NCBI GenBank assembly: GCA_015058045.1
Contig: SVDC01000026.1
Span: 8,180-56,055, forward strand
DNA from: Cellulosilyticum sp.
GTDB taxonomy: Bacteria; Bacillota; Clostridia; Lachnospirales; Cellulosilyticaceae
Reading direction: 5' to 3'
DNA length: 47,876 nt
Of this stretch, positions 16,314-25,180 are shown one piece after another (position 1 is the first letter of the stretch; every line of letters begins with the position of its first letter). A program made the translations under genes and the position numbers. The notes below the pieces were generated by a model, which saw only the letters and a program-made list of their open reading frames with translations, did no database searches and had not been told where the DNA came from.

Positions 16314-16739
16314 ATGCTAAATACAAAACAGATTATGGAGATTTTACCACATAGATATCCTTTTTTATTAGTAGATAAAGCAGAAATAGTAGAGAATGGA
16401 AAAGGGGCTATTGGCTATAAAAATGTCACAATCAATGAACCATTTTTTCAGGGACATTTTCCTAAAGAACCAGTAATGCCAGGGGTGTTAATTATAGAAG
16501 CATTAGCACAAGTAGGTGCGATTACAATATTATCTCAAGAAGCCTTTAAAGGGAAAATTGCATATCTAGGTAGTGTTAAGGAGGCAAAATTTAGAGCCCC
16601 TGTTTTACCAGGAGATACACTTAAGTTATGTTGTAATTTAGTAAAACAAAGGGGATCTATGGGGATAGGAAAAGCAACGGCTTATGTTGAAGATAAAAAA
16701 GTATGTGAATGTGAACTGATTTTTGCTATAGGTAAGTAG
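16314..16739 (+). CDS. fabZ: 3-hydroxyacyl-ACP dehydratase
   Basis: 141 residues, hot-dog fold. The family signature HRYPFLLVDK is at the start, and the catalytic stretch GHFPKEPVMPGVLIIEALAQ carries the active His and Glu. It dehydrates beta-hydroxyacyl-ACP to enoyl-ACP. Ribosome site AGGAGATG lies upstream. The 107-base gap after accB shows no terminator. Confidence 0.96.
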   Translation: MLNTKQIMEILPHRYPFLLVDKAEIVENGKGAIGYKNVTINEPFFQGHFPKEPVMPGVLIIEALAQVGAITILSQEAFKGKIAYLGSVKEAKFRAPVLPGDTLKLCCNLVKQRGSMGIGKATAYVEDKKVCECELIFAIGK

Positions 16740-16751
16740 GAGGTATAGAGG

Positions 16752-18122
16752 ATGATCGAAAAAGTACTTGTGGCTAATCGTGGGGAAATTGCTGTACGTA
16801 TTATTAGAGCTTGTCAAGAGATGGGGATTGAAACCGTAGCAGTTTATTCAACGGTGGATAAAGAGGCACTTCATGTGGAGTTAGCAGATGAAGCAGTATG
16901 TATTGGCGGTCCTCTGTCTAAAAACAGTTACCTCAATATGGAAAATATCATTAGTGCAGCTGTACTAACAGGTTGTGATGCACTTCATCCTGGATTTGGT
17001 TTTCTCTCTGAGAATGCTAAGTTTGCAGATATTTGTTCAAAATGTGGTATTACTTATATAGGGCCTACTGCAAAAACAATAGAACAGATGGGGGATAAAG
17101 CCAAGGCGAGAAAAATAATGATTGAAGCAGGTATTCCTGTTGTGCCAGGATCAGAGGGAGCGGTAGATGATCTTAGTGAAGTTTATGAAATTGCAGAAAG
17201 AATAGGTTATCCTGTCCTATTAAAGGCTTCGGCAGGCGGCGGTGGCAGGGGAATGCGTGTTGCTTATACGAAAGAAGAACTTAGTGATGCTTTTCGAACT
17301 GCTAGTAGCGAAGCATTAAGCGCTTTTGGTGATGGAAGTATGTATGTTGAAAAATATATTCAAAATCCTAGACACATAGAGTTCCAGATTTTAGGAGATA
17401 CCTTTGGAAATATTATTCACTTAGGGGAAAGAGATTGTTCCCTACAAAGGAGACATCAAAAAGTATTAGAAGAAGCACCGTCACCGGCTCTAAGTAATCA
17501 GCTAAGAAAAGAAATGGGAAACACCTCTATTAAAGCAGCAAAGGCAGCAGATTATCAGAATGCTGGTACTGTAGAATTTATATTAGATCAAGAAGAGCAT
17601 TTTTATTTTATAGAGATGAACACTAGAATCCAAGTAGAACATCCGATAACGGAAATGGTAACAGGGGTAGATTTAATTAAGGAGCAAATTAGAATTGCCA
17701 GTGGGAAAGTATTGAGTTTAAAGCAAGAACAAGTACAAATTAAAGGTCATGCCATAGAATGTCGTATTAATGCTGAGAATCCAGAGCTAGACTTTAGACC
17801 TTGTGCAGGAACGGTTAAAGAACTTTATTTGCCAGGAGGAAGAGGTATTAGAGTAGATTCAGCCCTTTATGAAGGTTATCGTATACCACCCCAATATGAT
17901 TCCATGTTAGCTAAAATTATCGCTTATGGGGAAACAAGAGAAGATGCTATTAATATTATGAAAAGAGCTTTAGGTGAAGTGAGTATTGAAGGTGTTCATA
18001 CCAATATATATTTTGAATATCAGCTCTTAAATGAGCCTGCTTTTAGGGAAGGAACATTTGATACAGGATTTATTGAAACCCATCTCCATGATATTTTAGG
18101 AGGGGAAGTAAATGAGGCTTAA
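16752..18122 (+). CDS. accC: Biotin carboxylase subunit of acetyl-CoA carboxylase
   Basis: 456 residues, an ATP-grasp enzyme. It opens with KVLVANRGEIAVRIIRACQEMG; the Gly-rich ATP loop KASAGGGGRGMR and the metal/bicarbonate-site segment FIEMNTRIQVEHPITEMVTG are intact. It carboxylates the biotin on AccB using ATP and bicarbonate. The end overlaps accD by 11 bases. Confidence 0.97.
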   Translation: MIEKVLVANRGEIAVRIIRACQEMGIETVAVYSTVDKEALHVELADEAVCIGGPLSKNSYLNMENIISAAVLTGCDALHPGFGFLSENAKFADICSKCGITYIGPTAKTIEQMGDKAKARKIMIEAGIPVVPGSEGAVDDLSEVYEIAERIGYPVLLKASAGGGGRGMRVAYTKEELSDAFRTASSEALSAFGDGSMYVEKYIQNPRHIEFQILGDTFGNIIHLGERDCSLQRRHQKVLEEAPSPALSNQLRKEMGNTSIKAAKAADYQNAGTVEFILDQEEHFYFIEMNTRIQVEHPITEMVTGVDLIKEQIRIASGKVLSLKQEQVQIKGHAIECRINAENPELDFRPCAGTVKELYLPGGRGIRVDSALYEGYRIPPQYDSMLAKIIAYGETREDAINIMKRALGEVSIEGVHTNIYFEYQLLNEPAFREGTFDTGFIETHLHDILGGEVNEA

Positions 18123-18963
18123 GAAAATACTAAAAAAGCAATATGCTGTTACTAAAAAAGAAGAAAAGAAAAAAGAAACACCTGAAGGGATTTATATCAA
18201 GTGTTCTAAATGTAAAAAAAGCATCTATAAACCAGATTTAAAAAAGACATTAGGGATTTGTCCACATTGTCAGTATTACTATCCACTTTCTTCTAGAGCA
18301 AGGCTGAGACTAATTGTAGATAAAAATAGTTTTCAAGAGATGGATGCAACTTTTAACCATAGTAATCCGTTAGAGTTTGATGGCTATGAAGAAAAACTTG
18401 TGAGTTATCAAGAAAAAACAGGACAAAATGAAGCTGTTATAACAGGAACGGCTACGATAGAAGGGCAAAAAGTAATCATTGCTATTATGGATTCTAGGTT
18501 TATGATGGGGAGCATGGGCCAAGTAGTAGGAGAAAAGATAACTAAAGCAATCGAAAGGGCTACCGCAGAAAAGCTGCCCCTTATTATTTTTACAGCATCA
18601 GGTGGTGCAAGAATGCAGGAAGGGATTTTCTCTTTAATGCAAATGGCAAAAACAAGTGCTGCACTAGCAAAACATAATGCCAGTGGTCTTTTATATATAA
18701 GTGTTTTAACAGATCCTACAACAGGAGGTGTTACAGCCAGTTTTGCTACACTTGGTGATATTATTTTAGCAGAACCTGGTGCACTGGTAGGTTTTGCAGG
18801 GCCTAGAGTTATTGAACAAACGATTAAGCAAAAATTGCCTGATGGTTTTCAGAGGGCTGAGTTTTTATTAGAAAAAGGGCAAATTGATGCTATTGTAAAA
18901 AGAAGTGACTTGCGTCAGACGTTATCTCAATTATTACGATTCCATGCAAAGGAGGAGAAATAA
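18112..18963 (+). CDS. accD: Acetyl-CoA carboxylase carboxyltransferase, beta subunit
   Basis: 283 residues. An N-terminal zinc ribbon (CSKCKKS ... CPHC, about residues 31-56) is followed by the crotonase-like carboxyltransferase core. The core shows TASGGARMQEG and DPTTGGVTASFATLGDI, which form the acetyl-CoA and oxyanion site. It works with AccA to move the carboxyl group from biotin to acetyl-CoA. The ATG lies within the end of accC (ribosome site GGAGGGG), and the stop overlaps the accA ATG (TAATG). Confidence 0.96.
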   Translation: MRLKKILKKQYAVTKKEEKKKETPEGIYIKCSKCKKSIYKPDLKKTLGICPHCQYYYPLSSRARLRLIVDKNSFQEMDATFNHSNPLEFDGYEEKLVSYQEKTGQNEAVITGTATIEGQKVIIAIMDSRFMMGSMGQVVGEKITKAIERATAEKLPLIIFTASGGARMQEGIFSLMQMAKTSAALAKHNASGLLYISVLTDPTTGGVTASFATLGDIILAEPGALVGFAGPRVIEQTIKQKLPDGFQRAEFLLEKGQIDAIVKRSDLRQTLSQLLRFHAKEEK

Positions 18964-19913
18964 TGGAAGACTATAAAGTGACATTAAGGACTATTGATGA
19001 GGCCATTAAAAAGCTAAAAAAGATATATTTGACTCCTGAGATTCAAGAAGAAATTGTAAGACTAGAAGGGGTGTCCAATAGCCTAGAAAAACAAATAGGA
19101 TACCAGTTAGAAGCTTGGGATAAAATCCAGTTAGCGCGTAGCATTGATCGGCCAAGAAGTAGATATTATATAGAAAAAATTTGTGATGAGTTTATAGAGT
19201 TACATGGAGATAGACATTTTGGAGATGATCAGGCGATTATAGGTGGGATTGGAAGAATAGGAGAAACAGTAGTTACGATTATTGCACAAAGTAGAGGGAT
19301 GAGCGCAAAGGAAAATATACAGATGAACTTTGGGATGTCTCATCCTGAGGGGTACCGAAAAGCTCTAAGACTAATGAAACAAGCAGAAAAATTTAATCGT
19401 CCCATCATTTGTTTAATTGATACACCAGGTGCTTATTGTGGGATTGAAGCAGAAGAAAGAGGGCAGGGGCAGGCTATTGCTACTAATTTATTTGAAATGT
19501 CTCAACTGAAAGTACCAATTATTTCTGGGGTTATAGGAGAAGGTGGAAGTGGAGGGGCATTAGCACTTGGCATTGCAGATCGATTTTTTATGCAAGAAAA
19601 TGCAGTGTATTCTATTGTATCGCCAGAAGGGTTTGCAAGTATTTTATGGAAAGATATAAACAGAGTAAAGGAAGCTGCTAGTAGGATGAAGTTAACAGCT
19701 CAGGATTTATTAAGTTATGAAATAATAGATGACATCATACTAGAACCCATAGGGGGAGCACAGCAAAATCCAGAAGCTGCAGCAGATACGATTAAGCAAT
19801 ATTTATTGGCTCAATTAGAAGAATTAAGACAAGTAGGATGCGAAGAACTTTTAAAATCACGTTATGAGAGATTTAGGAAATTTGGAAGAACAGAAACTGC
19901 TCAAGAAGGATGA
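18963..19913 (+). CDS. accA: Acetyl-CoA carboxylase carboxyltransferase, alpha subunit
   Basis: 316 residues. The N-terminal helical part includes LARSIDRPRSRYYIEKICDEFIELHGDR. The core carries the AccA motifs GMSHPEGYRKALRLM, LIDTPGAYCGIEAEERGQ and GEGGSGGALALG. It overlaps accD by one base (TAATG) and is the last gene of the fab/acc operon; a weak hairpin follows. Confidence 0.97.
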   Translation: MEDYKVTLRTIDEAIKKLKKIYLTPEIQEEIVRLEGVSNSLEKQIGYQLEAWDKIQLARSIDRPRSRYYIEKICDEFIELHGDRHFGDDQAIIGGIGRIGETVVTIIAQSRGMSAKENIQMNFGMSHPEGYRKALRLMKQAEKFNRPIICLIDTPGAYCGIEAEERGQGQAIATNLFEMSQLKVPIISGVIGEGGSGGALALGIADRFFMQENAVYSIVSPEGFASILWKDINRVKEAASRMKLTAQDLLSYEIIDDIILEPIGGAQQNPEAAADTIKQYLLAQLEELRQVGCEELLKSRYERFRKFGRTETAQEG

Positions 19914-19929
19914 ATTAATTGGGAGATTA

Positions 19930-19975
19930 GATGACGATAGAACTATCTTAGGATAGAAATATCGTCATTTAAAAT
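19930..19975 (+). terminator. Possible weak terminator after accA
   Basis: Arms GATGACGATA (19930-19939) and TATCGTCATT (19960-19969) with an inner CTATC/GATAG hairpin, followed by a broken T-run (TTTAAAATTT). The T-tract is poor, so readthrough is possible. Confidence 0.45.
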
Positions 19976-20120
19976 TTACATAATATATAGACAAAAAGTA
20001 TAAATTTTATGCAAATAAAGACGATATATTATATGAAAGGCAATAAAAATAATGATACAAAAGAAGGGATGAGGCGAAGTGGTGATGCATATGATATAGG
20101 AAAAGTAAGGAGGAGATTAT

Positions 20121-20474
20121 ATGATTAATCAAGTTCTAGGTGTAATAGGTAGTTTATACTATGTGGAGCAAGCTGAGAAAGTACAGAAACATACAGATGT
20201 CGATAAGAAATTTAAAAAAACTGAGACAGAACCTATAAGAATACAAAGAATTAATCGTGTAATGGCACTTAATGAACATGAGAAAAATACAAGAGGCCCA
20301 GATTATGTTAATACTCAAATTGTTCATAATGAGGAAGAGGGAGAGTTTGTCGTTTATAGCAATAGCTGCTGTGGCTATAGGTATATGAAACTCAATGGAG
20401 AAGAGGAAAAAGTGGATTTCACACTCATGAATCCAGTAAAAATCAAAAGAGCTTATTTTGATGAAGAAGTGTAA
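20121..20474 (+). CDS. Hypothetical protein, 117 residues
   Basis: Not recognised. Ribosome site AAGGAGGAG lies 8 bases before the ATG. The protein begins with a short hydrophobic stretch (MINQVLGVIGSLYYV), followed by a charged Lys/Glu-rich region and a C-terminal half with SNSCCGYRYMKLNG. The N-terminal stretch is too short for a reliable signal peptide, so it is probably cytoplasmic. It stands alone between a weak hairpin after accA and a hairpin before the Spx-like gene. Confidence 0.65.
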   Translation: MINQVLGVIGSLYYVEQAEKVQKHTDVDKKFKKTETEPIRIQRINRVMALNEHEKNTRGPDYVNTQIVHNEEEGEFVVYSNSCCGYRYMKLNGEEEKVDFTLMNPVKIKRAYFDEEV

Positions 20475-20569
20475 AGTGGATTTTATACGAGGAATGGGTA
20501 AGAGATAAATCGTTATAAAAACACCATGAAATAGGAAGAGGTTATATGAAAAGGAACATAGTGAAAAAA

Positions 20570-20621
20570 CTATAAAGGGTCTCTAGGTTTACAAGGAGTT
20601 GTAGCTTAGGGGCCTTTTTAG
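20570..20621 (+). terminator. Terminator after the 117-residue protein gene
   Basis: AAAGGGTCTCTAG pairs with CTTAGGGGCCTTT through G-C, A-T and G-T pairs with one bulge, ending in a run of T (20617-20621). Confidence 0.55.
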
Positions 20622-20657
20622 TATGCAAAAAATACAAAAACTTTATAGTGATAATCG

Positions 20658-20686
20658 TTTACAAAAAAAGATACACTTATTATAAT
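20658..20686 (+). promoter_or_regulatory. Promoter of the Spx/ArsC-like gene
   Basis: TTTACA (20658-20663), 17-base spacer, perfect TATAAT (20681-20686). Start expected near 20693. Confidence 0.72.
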
Positions 20687-20850
20687 GAAATATAATTTAC
20701 CTTTATATAGAATAAAAAATGAAAATATTTACTTGAAATATATAGCCTATTTTATTGAGAAGTGAGTGGAATCATCACTTTTGGGTAAAGTTATTAGAGA
20801 GGAAAATTTCATTAGGTAATTATAAAAATATTAATAATAAGGGGAAACGA

Positions 20851-21213
20851 ATGAAAGCACTATTTGTAGAATATCCTAGATGTACAACTTGTAAGAAAGC
20901 ACTTAAATATATAAAAGATCACAATGTAGAAGTAGAAGACCGCAACATTGTAGAAAATGTACCAACAGAAGCAGAGCTTAAAGAATGGATTGAAAGAAGT
21001 GGGCTTGAGTTTAAAAAGTTCTTTAATACGAGTGGGCAACTTTATAGAGAAATGGAACTAAAAGATAAAGTAAAAGAAATGTCATTAGAAGAAGCTGTGA
21101 GCCTACTTGCAACAAATGGTATGTTAATTAAAAGACCTATTTTAGTAACAGAAAAGTCTGTTTGTGTAGGGTTTAAAGAAGACCAATATGAAGAAGTTTT
21201 AAAAAATCAATAG
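20851..21213 (+). CDS. ArsC/Spx-family protein (YffB-like)
   Basis: 120 residues from the ATG at 20851, chosen because of ribosome site AAGGGGAA and the family opening MKALFVEYPRCTTCKKALKYI; the longer frame adds 32 unlikely residues. It has the thioredoxin-like ArsC fold with a CTTC redox motif near the N-terminus (Spx usually has CxxC; ArsC a single Cys). The later RPILVTEKSVCVGFKEDQYE is the family's substrate/partner loop. It may be an arsenate-reductase-like or redox-regulatory protein. It lacks the Spx C-terminal extension for RNA polymerase binding as far as can be judged by eye, so YffB-type is favoured. It is probably monocistronic. Confidence 0.85.
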   Translation: MKALFVEYPRCTTCKKALKYIKDHNVEVEDRNIVENVPTEAELKEWIERSGLEFKKFFNTSGQLYREMELKDKVKEMSLEEAVSLLATNGMLIKRPILVTEKSVCVGFKEDQYEEVLKNQ

Positions 21214-21292
21214 ATAAGTATATAAGGATATACAAAAATTCAAAAACATTTATGTGTTATACTAATGTATATTACATAAATAGGAGGCAGAT

Positions 21293-22762
21293 ATGTTACA
21301 AATTAAAGACGTTACATTACAAGATGTAGATGCATTAGTAGTACCTGTTTTAGAAGAACAAGTGGCATTACATGAAGAGATTAATTTACTTGTTACCTCA
21401 AAAGCTTTTCAAGGTAAAGAAGAGGAATTATTTGTTTTACCAAGCTTAGATGCTACAGTTAAATATACACTGTATGTAGGATTAGGTAAATTAGAAGACT
21501 TTACGTCAGAAAGCTTTAAAAAAGCAATTGCCACTGCAGTAAAGAAAGCAAAAAGTCTTAAAGCTAAAACAGTAGGGATTAACCTTTGTGTCAATGAAAA
21601 ACTTTGTGTAGGTAGTAATGTAAAAAATATTACAGAAGCTAGCTTACTAGGCTTATATAGTTTTGATAAATATAAAGCACAAACAGAAGAAAAAGAAGCA
21701 ATGACTATCTATATTAGCGGAGTGCCACAAGAAAAACAAGAACGTGCACATCAAGTTCTTGAAGAAAGCAAAAATACAGTAGATGGTGTTATTCTTGCAA
21801 GAGATTTAACCAATGAGCCATCAAATGCTATCTATCCAGAGACATTAGCTAGAAAAGTAGTAGAGATTTTCAAAGATACAGATGTAGAAGTGGAAGTTTT
21901 AGATGAAAAACAAATTGAAGAATTTGGTATGAAAGCATTTCTAGCTGTTGGACAAAGCTCAACGCATAAACCAAGATTAATGGTAATGCGTTATCGTGGT
22001 GAGGCAGCAGGTAGTGAAACACTTGGTCTTGTAGGAAAAGGTTTAACTTATGATACAGGTGGTTACTCTTTAAAACCAACAGATTCTATGAAAACGATGC
22101 ACAGTGATATGGGTGGTGCAGCAGCTGTAATTGGAGCGATGTATGCTATTGGTAAAAATAAAGCAAAGAAAAATGTAACAGCTGTTGTTGCAGCCTGTGA
22201 AAATGTCATTGCACCAGATAGTTATAAGCCAGGGGACATTATTGGGTCTATGGCAGGAAAAACCATTGAAATCGGTAACACAGATGCAGAAGGTCGATTA
22301 ACACTTGCAGATGCAGTAACTTATATTATTGAAAAAGAAAAAGTTAATAAAGTAATTGATGTAGCGACACTAACAGGAGCTGTTTTAGTTGCTTTAGGTA
22401 CAGAATATACAGGTGTTGTAACAAACAATGAAGAATTCTATAATGAACTTACAACTGTAGCAGAAAAAACAGGAGAGAGATTCTGGAAACTTCCAAGCTG
22501 TAAAGAATTTGCAAAACTTAATAAGAGTACAGTTGCAGACCTTAAAAATATTGGTGGCAGAAATGCAGGAACGATTACTGCTGGATTATTTGTAGGAGAA
22601 TTTGTAAAAGACTTACCATGGTTACATTTAGATATTGCAGGTACAGCATGGTCAGATGTATGTGAAGGTTATGTATCAAAAGGTGGAACAGGTGTACCAG
22701 TTAAAACTTTATATGGTTTAGTAGCAACACCATGTCCTTGTAGTCATCAAAAAGATAAATAA
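21293..22762 (+). CDS. pepA: Leucyl aminopeptidase (M17)
   Basis: 489 residues, cytosolic zinc/manganese aminopeptidase. The N-terminal macro-like domain covers about residues 1-160. The catalytic domain shows GKGLTYDTGGYSLKP (metal Asp and Lys), the signature NTDAEGRLTLADA, and TLTGA. It removes N-terminal amino acids in peptide turnover. An extended -10 (TGTTATACT, ending at 21263) lies 30 bases before the ATG, with ribosome site AGGAGG. Tandem hairpins follow. Confidence 0.95.
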   Translation: MLQIKDVTLQDVDALVVPVLEEQVALHEEINLLVTSKAFQGKEEELFVLPSLDATVKYTLYVGLGKLEDFTSESFKKAIATAVKKAKSLKAKTVGINLCVNEKLCVGSNVKNITEASLLGLYSFDKYKAQTEEKEAMTIYISGVPQEKQERAHQVLEESKNTVDGVILARDLTNEPSNAIYPETLARKVVEIFKDTDVEVEVLDEKQIEEFGMKAFLAVGQSSTHKPRLMVMRYRGEAAGSETLGLVGKGLTYDTGGYSLKPTDSMKTMHSDMGGAAAVIGAMYAIGKNKAKKNVTAVVAACENVIAPDSYKPGDIIGSMAGKTIEIGNTDAEGRLTLADAVTYIIEKEKVNKVIDVATLTGAVLVALGTEYTGVVTNNEEFYNELTTVAEKTGERFWKLPSCKEFAKLNKSTVADLKNIGGRNAGTITAGLFVGEFVKDLPWLHLDIAGTAWSDVCEGYVSKGGTGVPVKTLYGLVATPCPCSHQKDK

Positions 22763-22774
22763 TATTAAACATGT

Positions 22775-22803
22775 AAAGGAGTAGGAAGCTACTCCTTTAT
22801 TTA
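22775..22803 (+). terminator. Terminator after pepA
   Basis: AAAGGAGTAG and CTACTCCTTT form a 10-bp stem with a GAAG tetraloop, followed by a T-rich tail. Confidence 0.88.
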
Positions 22804-22820
22804 TTACATAATTATTTCAA

Positions 22821-22859
22821 TCACCTAAATATCCCTGCTGGATATTTAGGTGATTTTTT
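22821..22859 (+). terminator. Second, tandem terminator
   Basis: TCACCTAAATATCC (22821-22834) and GGATATTTAGGTGA (22840-22853) form a perfect 14-bp stem with a 5-base loop, followed by six T. It backs up the terminator 20 bases upstream. Confidence 0.88.
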
Positions 22860-23142
22860 GTTTTGAATATACATGAATAGAGTTAAGAAAAACATTGTAA
22901 AAACGTGAATGTAAGAAAATGGAATAAGAATTTTTATAAATTGCATTGAATAAACTTGAAAAAAATGTATAATAAGTATTACGAACTTGTTACAAAAGTT
23001 AATTGGTTTGTAATAAGTTTCACTTGAACATATGAAAAGTTGTTTGAGGGGATTCAATCCAAATTGATTCAATCCATAATAAATTCACCTAAATATAAAG
23101 AGGTGAAAATAAAAAGATGTAGAGGATAAGAGGAGAATAATC
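22860..23142 (+). other. Promoter and structured leader of the CAP-domain gene
   Basis: Contains -35 TTGAAT (22946-22951), a 16-base spacer, and -10 TATAAT (22968-22973). The leader then holds a 12-bp near-palindrome (ACTTGTTACAAA at 22985-22996 with TTTGTAATAAGT at 23007-23018), a direct repeat of GATTCAATCCA (23051 and 23066), and a 7-bp hairpin TTCACCT/AGGTGAA (23084-23107). The last reuses the CACCTAAATAT word of the terminator at 22821. No known riboswitch was recognised. Confidence 0.55.
22946..22973 (+). promoter_or_regulatory. Promoter of the CAP-domain protein gene
   Basis: TTGAAT, 16-base spacer, TATAAT. Start near 22980, giving a leader of about 160 bases. Confidence 0.6.
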
Positions 23143-23874
23143 ATGAAATCAAAACAATTCATTACAAAACTATCAACATTAGCATTAGTAGGAGCAACTG
23201 TGTTAGGTTCAGGCGCTGCCTTACAAGCAAAAACTACAAGTTGTACTACTGTAAAAAAAGTATGTGCTAAAAAGCCACATAAAAAAGGTTGTCATAATAA
23301 TATAATTGTAAACAAACCAAATTGCTCACAAGGAAATCAATCCAATCAAAATCAATGCGGGCAAAACACAAAACCAGAAACAAAACCAGAAACAAAACCA
23401 GAAGATAATGTAACAGATGGAAATACAAATAATAAGCCATCAACTGATGGTAATACAAATCAAAGTAAACCAGATTCAAATAATACAACTACAAGTACTC
23501 AAAAATCATTTGAAGATCAAGTTTTAGTACTTGTAAATAAAGAACGTGCCAATAATGGTTTATCACCACTTACAATGGATGAAAGCATAAGAAAGGTAGC
23601 ACGTATCAAATCAAGCGATATGAGTAGTAATAACTACTTTAGTCATACAAGTCCAACATATGGTTCACCATTTGATATGCTTAAAAGCTTTGGTATAAGT
23701 TATAAGACCGCAGGAGAAAATATCGCTCAAGGTTATACTTCACCAGAAGCTGTAGTTAAAGGGTGGATGAATAGTCCAGGTCACCGTGCTAATATTTTAA
23801 ATGCTAAGTACACAAAAATTGGTGTTGGATATGAAGCAAATGGAAACTACTGGACACAACAATTTATTGGATAA
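23143..23874 (+). CDS. Secreted CAP/SCP-domain protein
   Basis: 243 residues. The signal peptide is about residues 1-29 (Lys-rich start, core LALVGATVLGSGAAL, cut after QAK/TT region). The next 80 residues are a low-complexity linker with Cys, Asn, Lys and three KPET/KPED repeats, typical of wall-spanning linkers. The C-terminal 120 residues are a CAP domain of the YkwD type: VLVLVNKERANNGLSPLTMD, the His of NNYFSHTSP, the Glu of AGENIAQGY and the His of SPGHRANILN, a set matching the CAP cavity. Function in bacteria is poorly defined; related proteins are found in spores and cell walls. Ribosome site AGAGGAG precedes the ATG. Confidence 0.9.
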   Translation: MKSKQFITKLSTLALVGATVLGSGAALQAKTTSCTTVKKVCAKKPHKKGCHNNIIVNKPNCSQGNQSNQNQCGQNTKPETKPETKPEDNVTDGNTNNKPSTDGNTNQSKPDSNNTTTSTQKSFEDQVLVLVNKERANNGLSPLTMDESIRKVARIKSSDMSSNNYFSHTSPTYGSPFDMLKSFGISYKTAGENIAQGYTSPEAVVKGWMNSPGHRANILNAKYTKIGVGYEANGNYWTQQFIG

Positions 23875-23944
23875 GAAAATATAAAAGTTAGTTAGAGCAA
23901 TTAAATATATTAATAAATATAGACATTAAACTAATCTAAATCAT

Positions 23945-23995
23945 AAAAGGCAGTTCAGAACCTATTTAAGGATATAGGATGAACTGCCTTTTAGT
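23945..23995. terminator. Bidirectional terminator
   Basis: AAAAGGCAGTTCA (23945-23957) and TGAACTGCCTTTT (23980-23992), a 13-bp stem with a 22-base loop. It lies between the convergent CAP-domain gene and eutH. Confidence 0.85.
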
Positions 23996-24004
23996 TATAA
24001 ATTT

Positions 24005-25099
24005 CTAAATCGTAAAAGATTGATTTTTAGAAGAATTTTGAGTAAGAATTAGTGCGAGAATCATACCTAATAGACCACTACATAATTTAGCAACAATCAT
24101 AGGTAAAAGAAAGTGAGGTGCTACACCTACTGTATACCCTAAGTGAGCTGCGAATACAGCAATAGAACTAACTAGAAATGCAGTTGTAACAATTTGTCCT
24201 CTTTCATTCATTTCAGGAAAAATTTTAAAAACAGGAAGGACGCTAATACAAGAAAATAGAATACCACCAACACTAGGACTATTAATAGCAAGTTTATGAC
24301 CGATCCATTCAAAAGGCTTTTGAAGGCATTTTAAAATTAGGCTCATAAGAGGTAAGCTTCCTAAAAGGACAATGCAAATACTAGATACCGTTTCCATACA
24401 ACTCATAATATCTGGCATAGTAGAGATAATGGTAATCCCTGTTAAGTAAGTAAAAGCTGCAAGTGCTAAGCCAATAGTGGTTACAATTTTAATACCACTA
24501 CCAAATAAAATAAAGCATTTAACCATTTGTTCTTGTTTAAAAATCAATCCCATCATTAAAAAGAAGGCAATTAAAAGGGTAGGGATATTATTAAAAAGCA
24601 ATTGCTTAAAAGAAAGGCCCATAAGTAAGCCGCCTATAAATGAACCAAAAGGAACAGGTACTAATCCAATGAGTAGGCCTTTAGCAAAGGTATGATGATA
24701 GGCTTTTGGAATCATACCCAAGCCCACTGGAATGGTAAAGACAATGGTGGCACCTAGCATTGTCGATACAATTAAACCAGAAAATTCACCGACTAAGGGA
24801 TTTTCAGCAAGGGCCATAGCCAGTGGATAGCCCCCCATATCAATTGCAAAAATGCTAGCAAACATACTAGGGTCTGCTCCTATTAAATGATAAATAGGTA
24901 CAATAATAGGACGAAGTAGCTCCGCTAGAAGAGGAGAAATACAAATAATGCCCACCATACTTAAGGCAGTTGGCCCAAGACACATAAAACCTTCCTCAAA
25001 CTGCTTACCTAGTCCAAAACGATTGTTAAGGATACGGTCTATACCACCTAGTAGTACACCGATTCCCATAATAAACATGATACAGTCATTAAGTGACAT
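24005..25099 (-). CDS. eutH: EutH-like ethanolamine permease
   Basis: 364 residues, very hydrophobic, with about ten predicted membrane helices. The sequence style (MGIGVLLGGIDRILNNRFGLG at the start, FAIDMGGYPLAMALAENP, AHLGYTVGVAPHFLLPMIVAKL near the end) matches EutH, which carries ethanolamine across the membrane. Short loops and a full-length frame argue that it is intact. Unlike the usual setting there are no eut enzyme or microcompartment genes beside it. Its upstream neighbour on the same strand, 81 bases away, is spore photoproduct lyase. Either the eut locus is elsewhere or this orphan has another substrate. Confidence 0.85.
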   Translation of the reverse strand: MSLNDCIMFIMGIGVLLGGIDRILNNRFGLGKQFEEGFMCLGPTALSMVGIICISPLLAELLRPIIVPIYHLIGADPSMFASIFAIDMGGYPLAMALAENPLVGEFSGLIVSTMLGATIVFTIPVGLGMIPKAYHHTFAKGLLIGLVPVPFGSFIGGLLMGLSFKQLLFNNIPTLLIAFFLMMGLIFKQEQMVKCFILFGSGIKIVTTIGLALAAFTYLTGITIISTMPDIMSCMETVSSICIVLLGSLPLMSLILKCLQKPFEWIGHKLAINSPSVGGILFSCISVLPVFKIFPEMNERGQIVTTAFLVSSIAVFAAHLGYTVGVAPHFLLPMIVAKLCSGLLGMILALILTQNSSKNQSFTI

Positions 25100-25180
25100 A
25101 AAAAATCCCCCTGTTAAAGCAAATAGAATAATCTATTTTAGCAAAAACAGAGGTAAGATTGCAATGCATAGTAAGAGGTG

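Larger units (their letters stand above)
20475..20850 (+). other. Gap and leader before the Spx/ArsC-like gene
   Basis: 376 bases: the hairpin at 20570-20621, the promoter at 20658-20686, and then a leader of about 158 bases before the ATG at 20851. The leader is A/T-rich with no obvious riboswitch fold, and it contains no ATG frame worth calling. Confidence 0.5.

Noticed and set aside
23026..23034. GAACATATG resembling half of a LexA box
   Set aside because: The second half reads AAAAG instead of GTTC, so it is not a palindrome and lies in a leader of a secreted protein gene.
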